Shown: positions 18,654-28,009, counted from the stretch's first letter. The stretch: 64,000 nt of DNA from an uncultured Ruminococcus sp. (GCA_946494335.1 CAMMBV010000009.1:28337-92336); one strand, 5' to 3'. The notes: generated by a model not told the origin, from the letters alone. A program made the numbers and translations.

Positions 18654-19787
18654 ATGTTTAAACTATACAAGTTAAAGGATTACAGTTTCAGACTGGTATT
18701 ATGGTTAATCGTCATAAGCAGCATCGGAGTGCTTCTGGTTGGAAGCGCCATGAAATCCCTTCAGACCCGCCAGCTTTTTGGCGTGATCCTGGGACTGGTT
18801 GTCATGACGATCGTATCGCTGATCGATTTCAGCTGGATCCTGAATTTTTACTGGATCATGTACATTGCCAATATACTGCTTTTGCTGGCTGTAAGAATTG
18901 CCGGAAGAACCACCTACGGAGCCACTCGCTGGATTGCCATCGGTCCGCTCCAGTTTCAGCCCACAGAGCTGTCCAAAATTATACTGATCCTGTTTTTCGC
19001 CAGGTACCTGATGGATCACGAGGACGATTTGAATACGCTGAAAACTCTGGTAAAATCTATTGTGCTGCTTGCTGTGCCGCTGATTCTCATAAAAATACAG
19101 CCCGATTTGAAAAATACCATTACTGTGGCGGTTCTGTTCTGCGTTCTTTTGTATGTGGCAGGGCTCAGCTATAAGATCATTGGAACGGTGCTGGTAATCG
19201 CCGTACCGCTGGTGGTGGTCTTCCTGATTCTGGTCACGCAGACCGATCTTCCCATCCTGGAGGATTATCAGAAAACACGTATCATGTCCTTCCTCTATCC
19301 GGAGGATGCGGAGTATTCTGATGATATCATGCAGCAGCAGAATTCTATCACGGCCATCGGGTCAGGGCAGCTGACGGGAAAAGGATATAATAACAACGAA
19401 GTGGCCTCCGCCACAAAGGGAAATTTTGTCTCCCAGGTTCAGACAGACTTTATTTTCGCAGTGGCGGGAGAAGAGCTGGGCTTTCTGGGCTGCTCTGTCA
19501 TTATACTGCTTCTGTTTCTGATATGTCTGGAATGCGTGACCATAGGCAGGCGGGCCAAGGATTCCTCCGGAAAGCTGATATGCTGCGGCGTCGCCACCAT
19601 AGTGGCGGTCCAGAGCTTTATCAATATCTGCGTTGCCACGGGACTGATGCCAAACACAGGAACCCCCCTTCCCTTTGTCAGCTACGGTCTGACCTCCATG
19701 GTGAGTCTGTATATCGGCATGGGACTGGTGTTAAACGTAGGACTGCAGAACAGAAACTATTTACAGGGAGATAGAAGAAAAAGATGA
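18654..19787 (+). CDS. rodA: SEDS-family peptidoglycan glycosyltransferase RodA
   Basis: 377-residue polytopic protein with about ten membrane helices and the SEDS signatures YGATRWIAIGPLQFQPTELSK and FIFAVAGEELGFLG. It polymerises lipid II during elongation together with PBP2. The C-terminal SYGLTSMVSLYIGMGLVLNV is typical. Position with mrdA and mreBCD makes RodA more likely than FtsW. Its stop overlaps the next start by 4 bases. Confidence 0.93.
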   Translation: MFKLYKLKDYSFRLVLWLIVISSIGVLLVGSAMKSLQTRQLFGVILGLVVMTIVSLIDFSWILNFYWIMYIANILLLLAVRIAGRTTYGATRWIAIGPLQFQPTELSKIILILFFARYLMDHEDDLNTLKTLVKSIVLLAVPLILIKIQPDLKNTITVAVLFCVLLYVAGLSYKIIGTVLVIAVPLVVVFLILVTQTDLPILEDYQKTRIMSFLYPEDAEYSDDIMQQQNSITAIGSGQLTGKGYNNNEVASATKGNFVSQVQTDFIFAVAGEELGFLGCSVIILLLFLICLECVTIGRRAKDSSGKLICCGVATIVAVQSFINICVATGLMPNTGTPLPFVSYGLTSMVSLYIGMGLVLNVGLQNRNYLQGDRRKR

Positions 19788-20797
19788 GCAATAAAAGAGG
19801 AAACAAAAGGAAAAAAAAGGTCATTTTGAATACTGTTTTTCTGGTGATGATTTTCTGCATCATACTGTTGCTGGGCGTTCTTGGGATCATGCGGATACGG
19901 AAAGACAAAAATCTGGATCTGACCATGGCTTTTCAGGAAAAGGAAGGTACGGAAAGCACCAATGAATTTCAAAGAGCGGAGCCTTTCGCCGCGGATCTTT
20001 GTGTGACAGATGAGAATGTGGGTCTGGAAGGCGTCAGCATGATTAACGATGAAAAAAGCTGTCTTCTGGATATTGACAACTCTCAGGTGATGTTTGCCCA
20101 GGGCATTCATGAAAAGGCTTATCCTGCCAGTATCACCAAGATTATCACCGCTATCCTGGCCATTAAATACGGCGATATGGACGATGTGGTCACCGTCAGT
20201 CAGAATGCGGTGACACTGGAAGAGGGGTCAACCATGTGCGGATTTCAGGCGGGCGATATGGTGACTATGGACGAGCTGTTCCACGGTCTTTTGATCTATT
20301 CCGGAAACGATGCGGCAATGGCCATCGCAGAGCATCTGGGCGGCTCGGTGGAACACTTTGTGGAGATGATGAACGAGGAAGTGCTGGCCCTTGGAGCCAC
20401 CAATACCCATTTCGTCAATCCCACCGGTCTTCATGACGACGATCATTACACCACCGCCTATGACATTTATCTGATGCTGAATGAAGCTTTAAATTACGAC
20501 TACTTTGTGGAAGTCATGCAGATGAGCGCATACACCCTGACCTTATCAAGGGGAGGCGAGGAGGTTCAGACGTATCTGGATTCCACCGACCAGTATCTCA
20601 CAGGGGTGGAGACAGCTCCCGCCGGCGTGACAGTCCTGGGCGGCAAAACGGGTACCACAAGCAAGGCTGGCTCCTGTCTGGCTATCTTAAGTCAGAACGA
20701 GTACGGCGCACCGTATATTTCCATCGTTTTGAACGCCAATACCAAGGCGGATTTGTACGATGATATGAATCAATTGCTGGGGAAAATTAATTCTTAA
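19784..20797 (+). CDS. D-alanyl-D-alanine carboxypeptidase (peptidase S11 family)
   Basis: 337-residue membrane-anchored serine carboxypeptidase that trims the terminal D-Ala of peptidoglycan stem peptides. A basic N-terminus and one signal-anchor helix (about 15-36) precede the catalytic domain with SITK (Ser about 113), SGND and KTGTTSKAG. It lacks the C-terminal beta domain of PBP5/DacA, so the enzyme is held by its N-terminal anchor. It is the last gene of the mre-min-rodA cluster. The closest named type is DacF, but orthology is not certain. Confidence 0.88.
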   Translation: MSNKRGNKRKKKVILNTVFLVMIFCIILLLGVLGIMRIRKDKNLDLTMAFQEKEGTESTNEFQRAEPFAADLCVTDENVGLEGVSMINDEKSCLLDIDNSQVMFAQGIHEKAYPASITKIITAILAIKYGDMDDVVTVSQNAVTLEEGSTMCGFQAGDMVTMDELFHGLLIYSGNDAAMAIAEHLGGSVEHFVEMMNEEVLALGATNTHFVNPTGLHDDDHYTTAYDIYLMLNEALNYDYFVEVMQMSAYTLTLSRGGEEVQTYLDSTDQYLTGVETAPAGVTVLGGKTGTTSKAGSCLAILSQNEYGAPYISIVLNANTKADLYDDMNQLLGKINS

Positions 20798-20815
20798 ATA
20801 AATTCAAAATAAGCA

Positions 20816-20844
20816 TTGTGTTTTTGTCTTAAATACACTATAAT
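20816..20844 (+). promoter_or_regulatory. Sigma-A promoter of the small P-loop gene
   Basis: TTGTGT at 20816-20821, a 17-base spacer and TATAAT at 20839-20844. The gene start at 20912 follows a 60-base AT-rich leader with TTAAGGAGGAAA as ribosome site. The gene therefore forms its own unit, ended by the terminator at 21351-21387. Confidence 0.7.
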
Positions 20845-20911
20845 GATACCATGAAATGAAGTATTTTTAGTAAAAATACATATTAAATGATGACTTAAGG
20901 AGGAAACTGCT

Positions 20912-21331
20912 ATGGTTCAATTAATTATTGGAGATAAAGGAAAGGGAAAAACTAAGCAGCTCTTAGATAAGGTTAATGAGGCAATTCAAACTGCCAGCGG
21001 CAATATCGTATATCTGGACAAGAGTACGAAACATATGTATGAGTTAAATAATAAAATCCGTTTGATCGATGTATCCGGTTTCCCGCTGAAAAACAGCGAT
21101 GAATTTATCGGATTTGTCTGCGGAATTCTCTCTCAGGATCATGATCTGGAAGAGATGTACCTGGACAGTTTTATCAAAATTGCCCAGCTTGGCGATGAGG
21201 ACGTGACGGATACGATCCTTCAGCTGGATGCAATCGGTGAAAAATTTGGTGTTAAGTTCGTGATCAGCGTAACTTTAAATGAGAATACAATCAATGATGC
21301 ATTAAAGGATAAGGTTATTATTTCAGTTTAA
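20912..21331 (+). CDS. Small P-loop protein of unknown function
   Basis: 139-residue soluble protein with an N-terminal Walker-A-like GDKGKGKTKQ (residues 7-16). No clear Walker B follows. It may resemble proteins labelled 'PilT-like' in Lachnospiraceae, but it is far too short for a PilT ATPase and no pilus genes are near. The strong promoter, optimal ribosome site and own terminator suggest good expression. Function unknown; a nucleotide-binding regulator is possible but not shown. Confidence 0.75.
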   Translation: MVQLIIGDKGKGKTKQLLDKVNEAIQTASGNIVYLDKSTKHMYELNNKIRLIDVSGFPLKNSDEFIGFVCGILSQDHDLEEMYLDSFIKIAQLGDEDVTDTILQLDAIGEKFGVKFVISVTLNENTINDALKDKVIISV

Positions 21332-21350
21332 TGTTAGTGTTTTAATATAC

Positions 21351-21387
21351 GGGGGATGAAGTGAAAGCGCTTCATCCCCCATGTTTT
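21351..21387 (+). terminator. Rho-independent terminator
   Basis: Perfect 11-base stem GGGGGATGAAG / CTTCATCCCCC with an 8-base loop, then ATGTTTTT. It ends the monocistronic P-loop gene transcript. Confidence 0.9.
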
Positions 21388-21402
21388 TGTGCCATACGCC
21401 CT

Positions 21403-21465
21403 GCAAGCGGCTGCCGTGCTTGCACGAGCAGACATTTGCCGGACAACGCAAAGCTGCTGCTTTGC
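21403..21465. repeat. Pair of GC-rich hairpins between convergent genes
   Basis: Two adjacent inverted repeats, GCAAGC-N9-GCTTGC (21403-21423) and GCAAAG-CTGCTG-CTTTGC (21448-21465), lie between a strong terminator and the stop of the DUF378 gene. There is no T-run on either strand, so neither is a standard terminator. The segment is richer in GC than its flanks. I saw no second copy in this window. Confidence 0.4.
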
Positions 21466-21479
21466 TGTGAGCATGCCGC

Positions 21480-21701
21480 TCAGACGCTCTGGCTGCTTCT
21501 GCTTGTTACAATCCGTCCGTACATGCTGAGCAGATACAGGCCGGAAAGTCCCACAATTGCGTAAATGATTCTGGAAATCCAGGACATATTGCCGCAGATA
21601 AAGGCTACCAGGTCAAATTGGAAAAATCCGATCAGTCCCCAGTTAATTGCTCCGATAAGAGCAATGGTAAGTGCCGTGTAATCCAAACCTGAAGTATTCA
21701 T
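21480..21701 (-). CDS. DUF378 domain-containing membrane protein
   Basis: 73-residue protein with two hydrophobic helices and the DUF378 pattern IGAINWGLIGFF followed by RIIYAIVGLSGLYLL. Two helices separated by FDLVAFICGN are diagnostic of the family, whose function is unknown. It is monocistronic on the minus strand, with AGGAGGAATAACT directly ahead of the ATG. Confidence 0.88.
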   Translation of the reverse strand: MNTSGLDYTALTIALIGAINWGLIGFFQFDLVAFICGNMSWISRIIYAIVGLSGLYLLSMYGRIVTSRSSQSV

Positions 21702-21864
21702 AGTTATTCCTCCTGATCTTAGTTCGTTTGTCTACAGTCTGCCCGGTATTTGCCGGAAGTATTCTAAAACCGTCAATTTTTATCTTGAGCTATGGGGATG
21801 AAAATGATAAAATAAAAACGATAGCGTCATGGAGTATAAATAATAGAAGTAAGGAGGCATAAAA

Positions 21865-23283
21865 TTGCCATCTCTGAAGAAGAAAAAATGGAAGCGTCCC
21901 GACATTCATCTTTCCGATATCAAAAAAGTAGCTACTTTGAATATAGGAACGATACTGTTCGGAGCATTATTTATTTATATGCTGATCAGTGTTATCATGT
22001 ATCTGACAGCAACTCACATTACCTCTTACCAGGTGACCAGCGGGCCTCTTTCCCGCAACCAGACATATACTGCCCTGATTCTACGCTCAGAGCAGCTGGT
22101 TCAGAGCAGTACGGCCGGTCATATCTCTTATTATGCCCGGGACAATTCAAAAGTAAAAAAAGAAGGCGCCGTCTATTCTGTTGGAAACGGGGAGACGCCG
22201 GAAAATACGGTTCCGCTTACGGACGAGCAGCTGACTCAGGTGCGTTCCAGCGTGGCCACTTTCGCCAATGGATTTGATTCTGATAATTTTTATGATACGT
22301 ACAGCTTTAAATATGAGCTGGAAGGAAGTCTTATTCAATATGCCGGGGATATAACTCAGCCGGATTCCACGGATACGGATTCCACATCGGAAAACACTTC
22401 GGATGTCATCGCACCCCAGACTATAGGCGGTGAAACGATCAATTATGCGCCGGCGGACGGTCTGATTCAGTTTATCAGCGACGGATATGAGGAGGTAACA
22501 GAAGAGACGCTGACTGCCGATGATTTTAACCAAAAGTCCTACAAACAGACTAATCTGCGCAGGGAGCAGGTAGATGTGGGAGATGATATTTATAAATTGA
22601 TTACCAGTGAAAAGTGGTCCCTTTACATTCCCCTCACCGATACACAGGTGGTTTCACTGGCTGGCAGAAAAACTATCCGGGTCCGTTTTGTAAAAGACGG
22701 AATCACCCAGACAGGTGATTTTACACTGCTCACAGGAAATGACGGCTACTATGCAAAGATCACCTTTACCAGCGGAATGATCCGCTATGCGTCTGACCGC
22801 TTTGTGGAGATAGAGCTGGTAACCAACACGGAAACGGGTCTGAAGATACCGCTTTCCTCCATCGTAAACAAAGATTTTTACGTGATACCGGAAGGGTATG
22901 AGACCACCGGCGGTGACTCCGATGAAATCGGATTTTTAATGGAGACCACTGACGGCGACTCAAAAAGCTCCTCTGAATTTGTCAGCACCACTGTCTATGC
23001 ACAGCAGGATGGTTTCTATTATGTGGATGTGACAGCCTTTGCTGAGGGCGACGTCCTGGTAAAACCAAATTCTACGGAACGGTATACCATACGGGATACC
23101 ATGCCGCTGGAAGGCGTCTACTCAACCAACAGAGGCTATGCCGTTTTCCGTCGGGTATCCATTATCGATCAGAATGAAGAGTACTGTATCGTGGAATCGG
23201 GAACGGATTACGGAATTGCACTTTATGATAATATTGTATATGACAGCAGCACAGTAAAAGAAGAAGAGATATTGTACAAATGA
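21865..23283 (+). CDS. HlyD-like membrane-anchored protein of the sepF operon
   Basis: 472-residue protein. A basic cytoplasmic N-terminus (KKKKWKRPDIHLSDIKK) is followed by one transmembrane helix (about 28-49) and a large extracytoplasmic part. That part has the short biotinyl-lipoyl-like strands of periplasmic adaptor (HlyD) proteins, for example YQVTSGPLSRNQTYTALILRSEQLV. The start is TTG behind AAGGAGG. No ABC transporter or outer-membrane partner is nearby. Instead it opens an operon with yggS, sepF and ylmH, so a link to the division or envelope machinery is more likely than export. This is inference. Confidence 0.75.
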   Translation: MPSLKKKKWKRPDIHLSDIKKVATLNIGTILFGALFIYMLISVIMYLTATHITSYQVTSGPLSRNQTYTALILRSEQLVQSSTAGHISYYARDNSKVKKEGAVYSVGNGETPENTVPLTDEQLTQVRSSVATFANGFDSDNFYDTYSFKYELEGSLIQYAGDITQPDSTDTDSTSENTSDVIAPQTIGGETINYAPADGLIQFISDGYEEVTEETLTADDFNQKSYKQTNLRREQVDVGDDIYKLITSEKWSLYIPLTDTQVVSLAGRKTIRVRFVKDGITQTGDFTLLTGNDGYYAKITFTSGMIRYASDRFVEIELVTNTETGLKIPLSSIVNKDFYVIPEGYETTGGDSDEIGFLMETTDGDSKSSSEFVSTTVYAQQDGFYYVDVTAFAEGDVLVKPNSTERYTIRDTMPLEGVYSTNRGYAVFRRVSIIDQNEEYCIVESGTDYGIALYDNIVYDSSTVKEEEILYK

Positions 23284-23302
23284 TTAAAGGAGATGTGTCA
23301 GT

Positions 23303-24013
23303 ATGGTACAGGAAAACCTCAGGGCAGTGCGTGAAAAGATAGAGGCTGCCTGCCAAAGGGCCGGACGTGACCCAAAAGAAGTTACGCTGATTGCGGTCAG
23401 CAAAACAAAGCCGGTGGAAATGATGGAGGAGGCTTATGCCATGGGCCAGCTTGACTTCGGTGAAAACAAGGTACAGGAAATTACCAGAAAATATGAAGAA
23501 CTGCCTTCAAAGGTACGATGGCACATGATTGGTCATCTTCAGCGGAACAAGGTAAAATACATCGTCGGATTGGTTTCTTTGATTCATTCCGTAGATTCTT
23601 TCCGCCTGGCGGAAACCATCAGTCAGGAAGCAGTCAAAAAAAATGTTACGGTTCCCATCCTGCTGGAGGTAAACGTAGCTGGAGAAGAATCGAAATACGG
23701 AATTACCTGTGAAGAAACCATAACCCTGGCGGAACAGATTTCCAAACTGCCGAATATCCGCATCGAAGGCCTGATGACAATTGCGCCCTATGTGACGGAT
23801 CCGGAGGAAAATCGCCCTGTTTTCAGGAAATTAAGACAATTAGGTGTTGACATAAAGGCCAAAAACATGAATAATGTTAATGTGAATGTCCTGAGTATGG
23901 GTATGACAGGGGATTACGAAGTCGCCATCGAGGAAGGTGCCACTATGGTCCGTGTGGGCACGGGCATTTTCGGAGAACGGGATTATTCAGTGAAACCATT
24001 GGAAAGCAGATAG
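23303..24013 (+). CDS. YggS/YlmE-family PLP homeostasis protein
   Basis: 236-residue single-domain fold-III PLP-binding protein. The PLP lysine is in LIAVSKTKPVE (residue about 36), and HMIGHLQRNK and LSMGMTGDYEVAIEEGATMVRVGT are family signatures. YggS proteins control PLP and amino-acid pools and have no known enzymatic turnover. In Firmicutes and Actinobacteria the gene sits beside sepF, as here (9 bases apart). Confidence 0.93.
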   Translation: MVQENLRAVREKIEAACQRAGRDPKEVTLIAVSKTKPVEMMEEAYAMGQLDFGENKVQEITRKYEELPSKVRWHMIGHLQRNKVKYIVGLVSLIHSVDSFRLAETISQEAVKKNVTVPILLEVNVAGEESKYGITCEETITLAEQISKLPNIRIEGLMTIAPYVTDPEENRPVFRKLRQLGVDIKAKNMNNVNVNVLSMGMTGDYEVAIEEGATMVRVGTGIFGERDYSVKPLESR

Positions 24014-24022
24014 GAGAATAAC

Positions 24023-24625
24023 ATGGGAGTATTAGACAAGTTTTTAGATGCCATTCGTTTAAATGATGACTATGACGACGATGATGAATTTTTTGATGAT
24101 GAAGATATAGAAGAAGAGGAAGCAGAAAAACCGAAACGTCATTTCTTTAAGAAAAAGGACAAGGAAGAGGATCTGGACGAGCTGGATAAACTGGAAGATC
24201 CTTTTGAAAAGCCGCGCACGACCAAAAAGACAAAAACTGTAGACCCGATAGTGAAGCAGGTGAAACCTGTAAAGCAGCCGACAAAGACGACCTCATCCAA
24301 GGTTACGCCCATGCGTAAGAAATCAGGAGGTTCCACTATGGAAGTATGTGTGATTAAACCTACGTCAATGGAAGATACAAGAGACATCGCAGATACTCTG
24401 ATTGCACACTGCACGGTTGTGCTGAATCTGGAAGGAATCGATGTGGAAGTTGCTCAGCGTATTATCGACTTTTCATCCGGTTCCTGCTATTCCATCGGAG
24501 GCGGGCTGCAGAAAATTTCCAGCTACATTTTCATTCTTACCCCGGACAACGTGGAGGTTTCCGGTGATATTCAGGAAATTTTAAGCGGAGCTTTTGATCT
24601 TCCTCCAATTCGCACCAGCTTTTAG
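24023..24625 (+). CDS. sepF: Cell division protein SepF
   Basis: 200-residue SepF. The N-terminal amphipathic membrane anchor MGVLDKFLDAIRL is followed by a very acidic stretch (DDDDEFFDDEDIEEEEAE) and a basic linker. The C-terminal DUF552 fold (VLNLEGIDVEVAQRIIDFSSG, then GGLQKISSYIFILTPDNVEV) polymerises and binds the FtsZ tail. It tethers FtsZ to the membrane in Gram-positive bacteria. Confidence 0.95.
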   Translation: MGVLDKFLDAIRLNDDYDDDDEFFDDEDIEEEEAEKPKRHFFKKKDKEEDLDELDKLEDPFEKPRTTKKTKTVDPIVKQVKPVKQPTKTTSSKVTPMRKKSGGSTMEVCVIKPTSMEDTRDIADTLIAHCTVVLNLEGIDVEVAQRIIDFSSGSCYSIGGGLQKISSYIFILTPDNVEVSGDIQEILSGAFDLPPIRTSF

Positions 24626-24630
24626 GAACT

Positions 24631-25383
24631 ATGGAAAAAGACGAGTTTTTCAAAAAGAGAATCCAGGAACTGTGCCGTATGGCGTATCAGCGTGATATCG
24701 TCACTTTTACGGACTTCCTGGATCTGAATGAACTTCATATAATCAATAACCTGAATATCCGGGAATGGGGTGTCAGCCCAAGATGTTTCGGAGGTTATGA
24801 AATGTCAGAGCGTCAGATAACAGCATTTATTCCTGATGCTCTTTCTTATGAATGGACTTTTCCCATACGCTGCCTGAAAATTGAAGCGGCTGACCGGCGT
24901 TTTGCAAGTCCGCCCGGCCACCGGGATTATCTGGGCGCTCTTTTGAATCTGGGAATTGACAGGAGTATGATCGGTGATATTCTGCTGCAGGAGGGATGCG
25001 CATACGTTTACTGTGTGGAGAGAATGGCCGGTTTCATCATCCAGGAACTTTCCAGAGTGGGAAGAAGTCTGGTACACGTATCCGCTGTTGACGGGGCAGC
25101 GCCGGAAGTCACTCGCAGATACCAGGAAATCAGCCGGACAGTGGCCTCCGTCAGAGTGGACAGTGTGGCCGGCTGTGCGTTTTCCGTTTCCAGAAGCAGT
25201 ATTACGCCGCTGATTGAAGGCGGAAAAGTTTTTGTGAACGGTCGGCTGGTGACTTCAAACGGCACTCCGTTGAAAGAAAAAGATATTGTCTCCGTAAGGG
25301 GCATGGGAAAATTCCAGTATATGGGAATTGAATTACAGACGAAGAAAGGGAGATATCTGATAAAAATCAATCGTTACAGCTGA
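24631..25383 (+). CDS. ylmH: S4-domain RNA-binding protein YlmH
   Basis: 250-residue protein with a C-terminal S4 RNA-binding domain (SRSSITPLIEGGKVFVNGRLVTSNG). YlmH homologues bind RNA/ribosomes and have been tied to rescue of stalled ribosomes and to division. The gene starts 5 bases after sepF with no strong ribosome site of its own, which suggests coupled translation. The order yggS-sepF-ylmH matches the Bacillus ylm cluster. Confidence 0.9.
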   Translation: MEKDEFFKKRIQELCRMAYQRDIVTFTDFLDLNELHIINNLNIREWGVSPRCFGGYEMSERQITAFIPDALSYEWTFPIRCLKIEAADRRFASPPGHRDYLGALLNLGIDRSMIGDILLQEGCAYVYCVERMAGFIIQELSRVGRSLVHVSAVDGAAPEVTRRYQEISRTVASVRVDSVAGCAFSVSRSSITPLIEGGKVFVNGRLVTSNGTPLKEKDIVSVRGMGKFQYMGIELQTKKGRYLIKINRYS

Positions 25384-25396
25384 CAGGAGGGAAAAG

Positions 25397-26500
25397 ATGA
25401 AACAGCAGATGACTGTAGAACGGGAAAATGAATTCAGCTATGAAATTGTCTGGGAGGACAGCTTCGAAGGATTAAAGGATGCTTTTGGCCCCCTTGATCC
25501 TATTGGAAAAAAGGCGTGTATTGTGACAGATACCCAGGTGGGACCTCTTTATCTGGAAAAGGTGCGAAGCCAGCTTGCAGATCTTTTTGATACGGTCACA
25601 GAGTTTGTGTTTGAGGCCGGCGAAGCCAGCAAAACACTGGATACGGTGAAAAATCTGTATACTCATCTTATCCGGCATCATTTTGAGCGCAAAGATATGC
25701 TGATTGCTCTGGGCGGCGGTGTGATCGGCGATCTGACCGGATTTTCAGCCGCCACTTATTTAAGAGGCGTGGATTTTGTGCAGATTCCCACAACGCTGCT
25801 GGCTCAGGTGGACAGCAGCATCGGCGGCAAGACCGGCGTGGACTTTGATCAGTTTAAAAATATGGTGGGAGCTTTTCATCAGCCCCGTCTTGTATATATG
25901 TGTATGGATACCCTCAGGACGCTGCCGGACGAGCAGTTTTCCAGCGGCATGGGCGAGGTACTGAAATCAGGACTGATCCGGAATCCGGAATATTATAAAT
26001 GGGTGCTGGCCAATCACAAAAAGATACAGGCCCGTGATACCGAAGCTCTGATCAAAATGATTCGGGAAAGCTGTCAGATCAAAAAGACGGTGGTGGAGCA
26101 TGATCCTACTGAACAGGGAGAGCGGGCTGTGTTGAATCTGGGGCATACCATCGGTCACGCTGTGGAAAAGCTGATGAATTTTCAGCTGCTTCACGGCCAG
26201 TGCGTGGCGCTGGGAACTGTGGCAGCCGCCTATATTTCCTGGAAGAGGGGACTCATAAGCGAGGAAGATTTTATACTGATTCAGCAGGGGAACTCCTTAT
26301 ATCAGCTTCCGGTCACGGTAAAGGGGCTTTCGGCGGAAGATATTATTAAGGCGACAAAATCAGACAAAAAAATGGAGCAGGGAAAGATCAAATTTATTTT
26401 GCTTGAGCATATGGGCAGCGCCATAATCGACAGAAGTGTAACGGACAGTGAAATGACAGATGCCGTCCGCTGCATCCTTCAGACAGGAGACCAGGTATGA
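25397..26500 (+). CDS. aroB: 3-dehydroquinate synthase AroB
   Basis: Second step of the shikimate pathway (DAHP to 3-dehydroquinate), NAD- and metal-dependent. The 367-residue protein shows the NAD-binding GGGVIGDLTGFSAATYLRG, QVDSSIGGKTGVD, and the zinc ligands in GHTIGHAVEK and HGQCVALG. No other shikimate gene is near; it appears to have joined the sepF/lspA operon. ATG is 9 bases behind GGAGGG. It overlaps lspA by 4 bases. Confidence 0.95.
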   Translation: MKQQMTVERENEFSYEIVWEDSFEGLKDAFGPLDPIGKKACIVTDTQVGPLYLEKVRSQLADLFDTVTEFVFEAGEASKTLDTVKNLYTHLIRHHFERKDMLIALGGGVIGDLTGFSAATYLRGVDFVQIPTTLLAQVDSSIGGKTGVDFDQFKNMVGAFHQPRLVYMCMDTLRTLPDEQFSSGMGEVLKSGLIRNPEYYKWVLANHKKIQARDTEALIKMIRESCQIKKTVVEHDPTEQGERAVLNLGHTIGHAVEKLMNFQLLHGQCVALGTVAAAYISWKRGLISEEDFILIQQGNSLYQLPVTVKGLSAEDIIKATKSDKKMEQGKIKFILLEHMGSAIIDRSVTDSEMTDAVRCILQTGDQV

Positions 26501-27045
26501 ACAGCAGCGGGAAAAAGAATCTGAAATGGTATATAGCTGCGCTGGCCGGTTTTCTGGTTCTGGTGGCGCTGGATCAATGGACAAAATATCTGGCTGTCCT
26601 TCATCTGAAAGAGCAGCCGGACATTGAAATTATTCCCGGCGTTTTCAAACTTCATTATCTGGAAAACAGGGGAGCTGCCTTTGGTATTCTGCAGAATCAG
26701 CAGTGGATTTTTATCCTTCTGTGCGCTGTCTTTCTCGTACTTATCACCTGGCTGTATCTGCGGCTGCCAAAAACAAAGCATTATCTGCCCTTTGCAGTGC
26801 TGGCAGTTGGAATTTCCGCCGGAGCGGCGGGAAATCTCATTGACCGGATACGACTCAATTATGTGGTGGATTTTCTGTACGCTTCCTTTATTGACTTTCC
26901 GGTATTTAATGTGGCGGATATTTATGTGACGGTTTCCGTAATCCTGCTGGCTCTGTGCATTTTATTTTTTTACAAAGACGACGAAGACTATTCTTTTTTG
27001 AAAAAGGACGGAAAACAGAATGGAAACATATCATCTTCCCATTGA
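26497..27045 (+). CDS. lspA: Lipoprotein signal peptidase LspA
   Basis: 182-residue signal peptidase II with four membrane helices. It cleaves prolipoproteins before the lipidated cysteine. The catalytic aspartates are D116 in GNLIDRIRLNYVVDF and D141 in FNVADIYV. Several lipoproteins in this window (the PepSY protein and the sugar-binding protein) are candidate substrates. It overlaps aroB by 4 bases and the next gene by 26. Confidence 0.95.
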   Translation: MNSSGKKNLKWYIAALAGFLVLVALDQWTKYLAVLHLKEQPDIEIIPGVFKLHYLENRGAAFGILQNQQWIFILLCAVFLVLITWLYLRLPKTKHYLPFAVLAVGISAGAAGNLIDRIRLNYVVDFLYASFIDFPVFNVADIYVTVSVILLALCILFFYKDDEDYSFLKKDGKQNGNISSSH

Positions 27046-27928
27046 TGCAAGTCAGAAGGGCAGCCGGTTGGATAAGGCGCTTTCCGAATATCTGGATAGC
27101 GTATCACGGTCATATCTGCAGAAATTAATCAAAGAGGGTTACGTAACAGTCAATGATAAGCAGGAAAAAGCCAGTTATCGGCTTGAACCAGACGATATGG
27201 TGATGGTGACGCTGCCGGATGAGGAACCTCTTGACGTCCTTCCGGAAAATATTCCCCTTGATATTCTCTACGAAGATGCGGAACTTCTGGTGGTCAACAA
27301 ACCCAAGGGAATGGTGGTGCATCCGGCAGCGGGACACAGCGGAGGGACGCTGGTAAATGCACTTTTATACCACTGTGCCGGACAACTGTCCGGTATCAAC
27401 GGGGTACAGCGTCCGGGAATCGTACACCGGATTGACAAGGATACCACCGGAGCCCTCGTGGTTTGTAAAACAGACCGGGCTCATCAGTCTTTGGCAATAC
27501 AGCTGAAGGAACACACGATTACGCGCCGTTACCAGGCTATCGTACTGCATAATATCAAAGAAGACTCCGGCACGGTAGACGCGCCCATCGGAAGACACCC
27601 GACAGACCGGAAAAAAATGACCGTCAATGAACGAAACGGAAAAAGAGCGGTCACCCATTACCGGGTTCTGGAACGATTTGGAAACTATACTTATATTGAA
27701 TGTCGTCTGGAAACGGGAAGAACGCATCAGATCCGGGTGCATATGAGTCATATCGGTCATCCGCTCCTGGGGGATGAGATCTATGGACCGGCTAAATGTC
27801 CCTTTAAACTGCAGGGACAGTGCCTGCACGCCATGGTTCTGGGATTTTGCCATCCTGTCACAGGAGAATATATGGAATTCACAGCCCCCCTTCCGGAGTA
27901 TTTTAATCAATTGTTACAAAAATTATGA
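27020..27928 (+). CDS. RluA/RluD-family 23S rRNA pseudouridine synthase
   Basis: 302-residue protein with an N-terminal S4 domain (SRLDKALSEYLDSVSRSYLQKLI) and the RluA catalytic domain with GIVHRIDKDTTGALVV (Asp nucleophile in HRIDKDT) and GRTHQIRVHM. The architecture matches RluD, which modifies the helix 69 loop of 23S rRNA. In Firmicutes this gene regularly follows lspA. RluD assignment is likely but rests on context. Confidence 0.9.
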   Translation: METYHLPIDASQKGSRLDKALSEYLDSVSRSYLQKLIKEGYVTVNDKQEKASYRLEPDDMVMVTLPDEEPLDVLPENIPLDILYEDAELLVVNKPKGMVVHPAAGHSGGTLVNALLYHCAGQLSGINGVQRPGIVHRIDKDTTGALVVCKTDRAHQSLAIQLKEHTITRRYQAIVLHNIKEDSGTVDAPIGRHPTDRKKMTVNERNGKRAVTHYRVLERFGNYTYIECRLETGRTHQIRVHMSHIGHPLLGDEIYGPAKCPFKLQGQCLHAMVLGFCHPVTGEYMEFTAPLPEYFNQLLQKL

Positions 27929-28009
27929 TATTTCTGTGTACTTTTTCGTGAAAATAATGTATAATGAACAATGTGAAAGACATTAGTAAAAGGAAGGGAG
28001 TGCACAACT

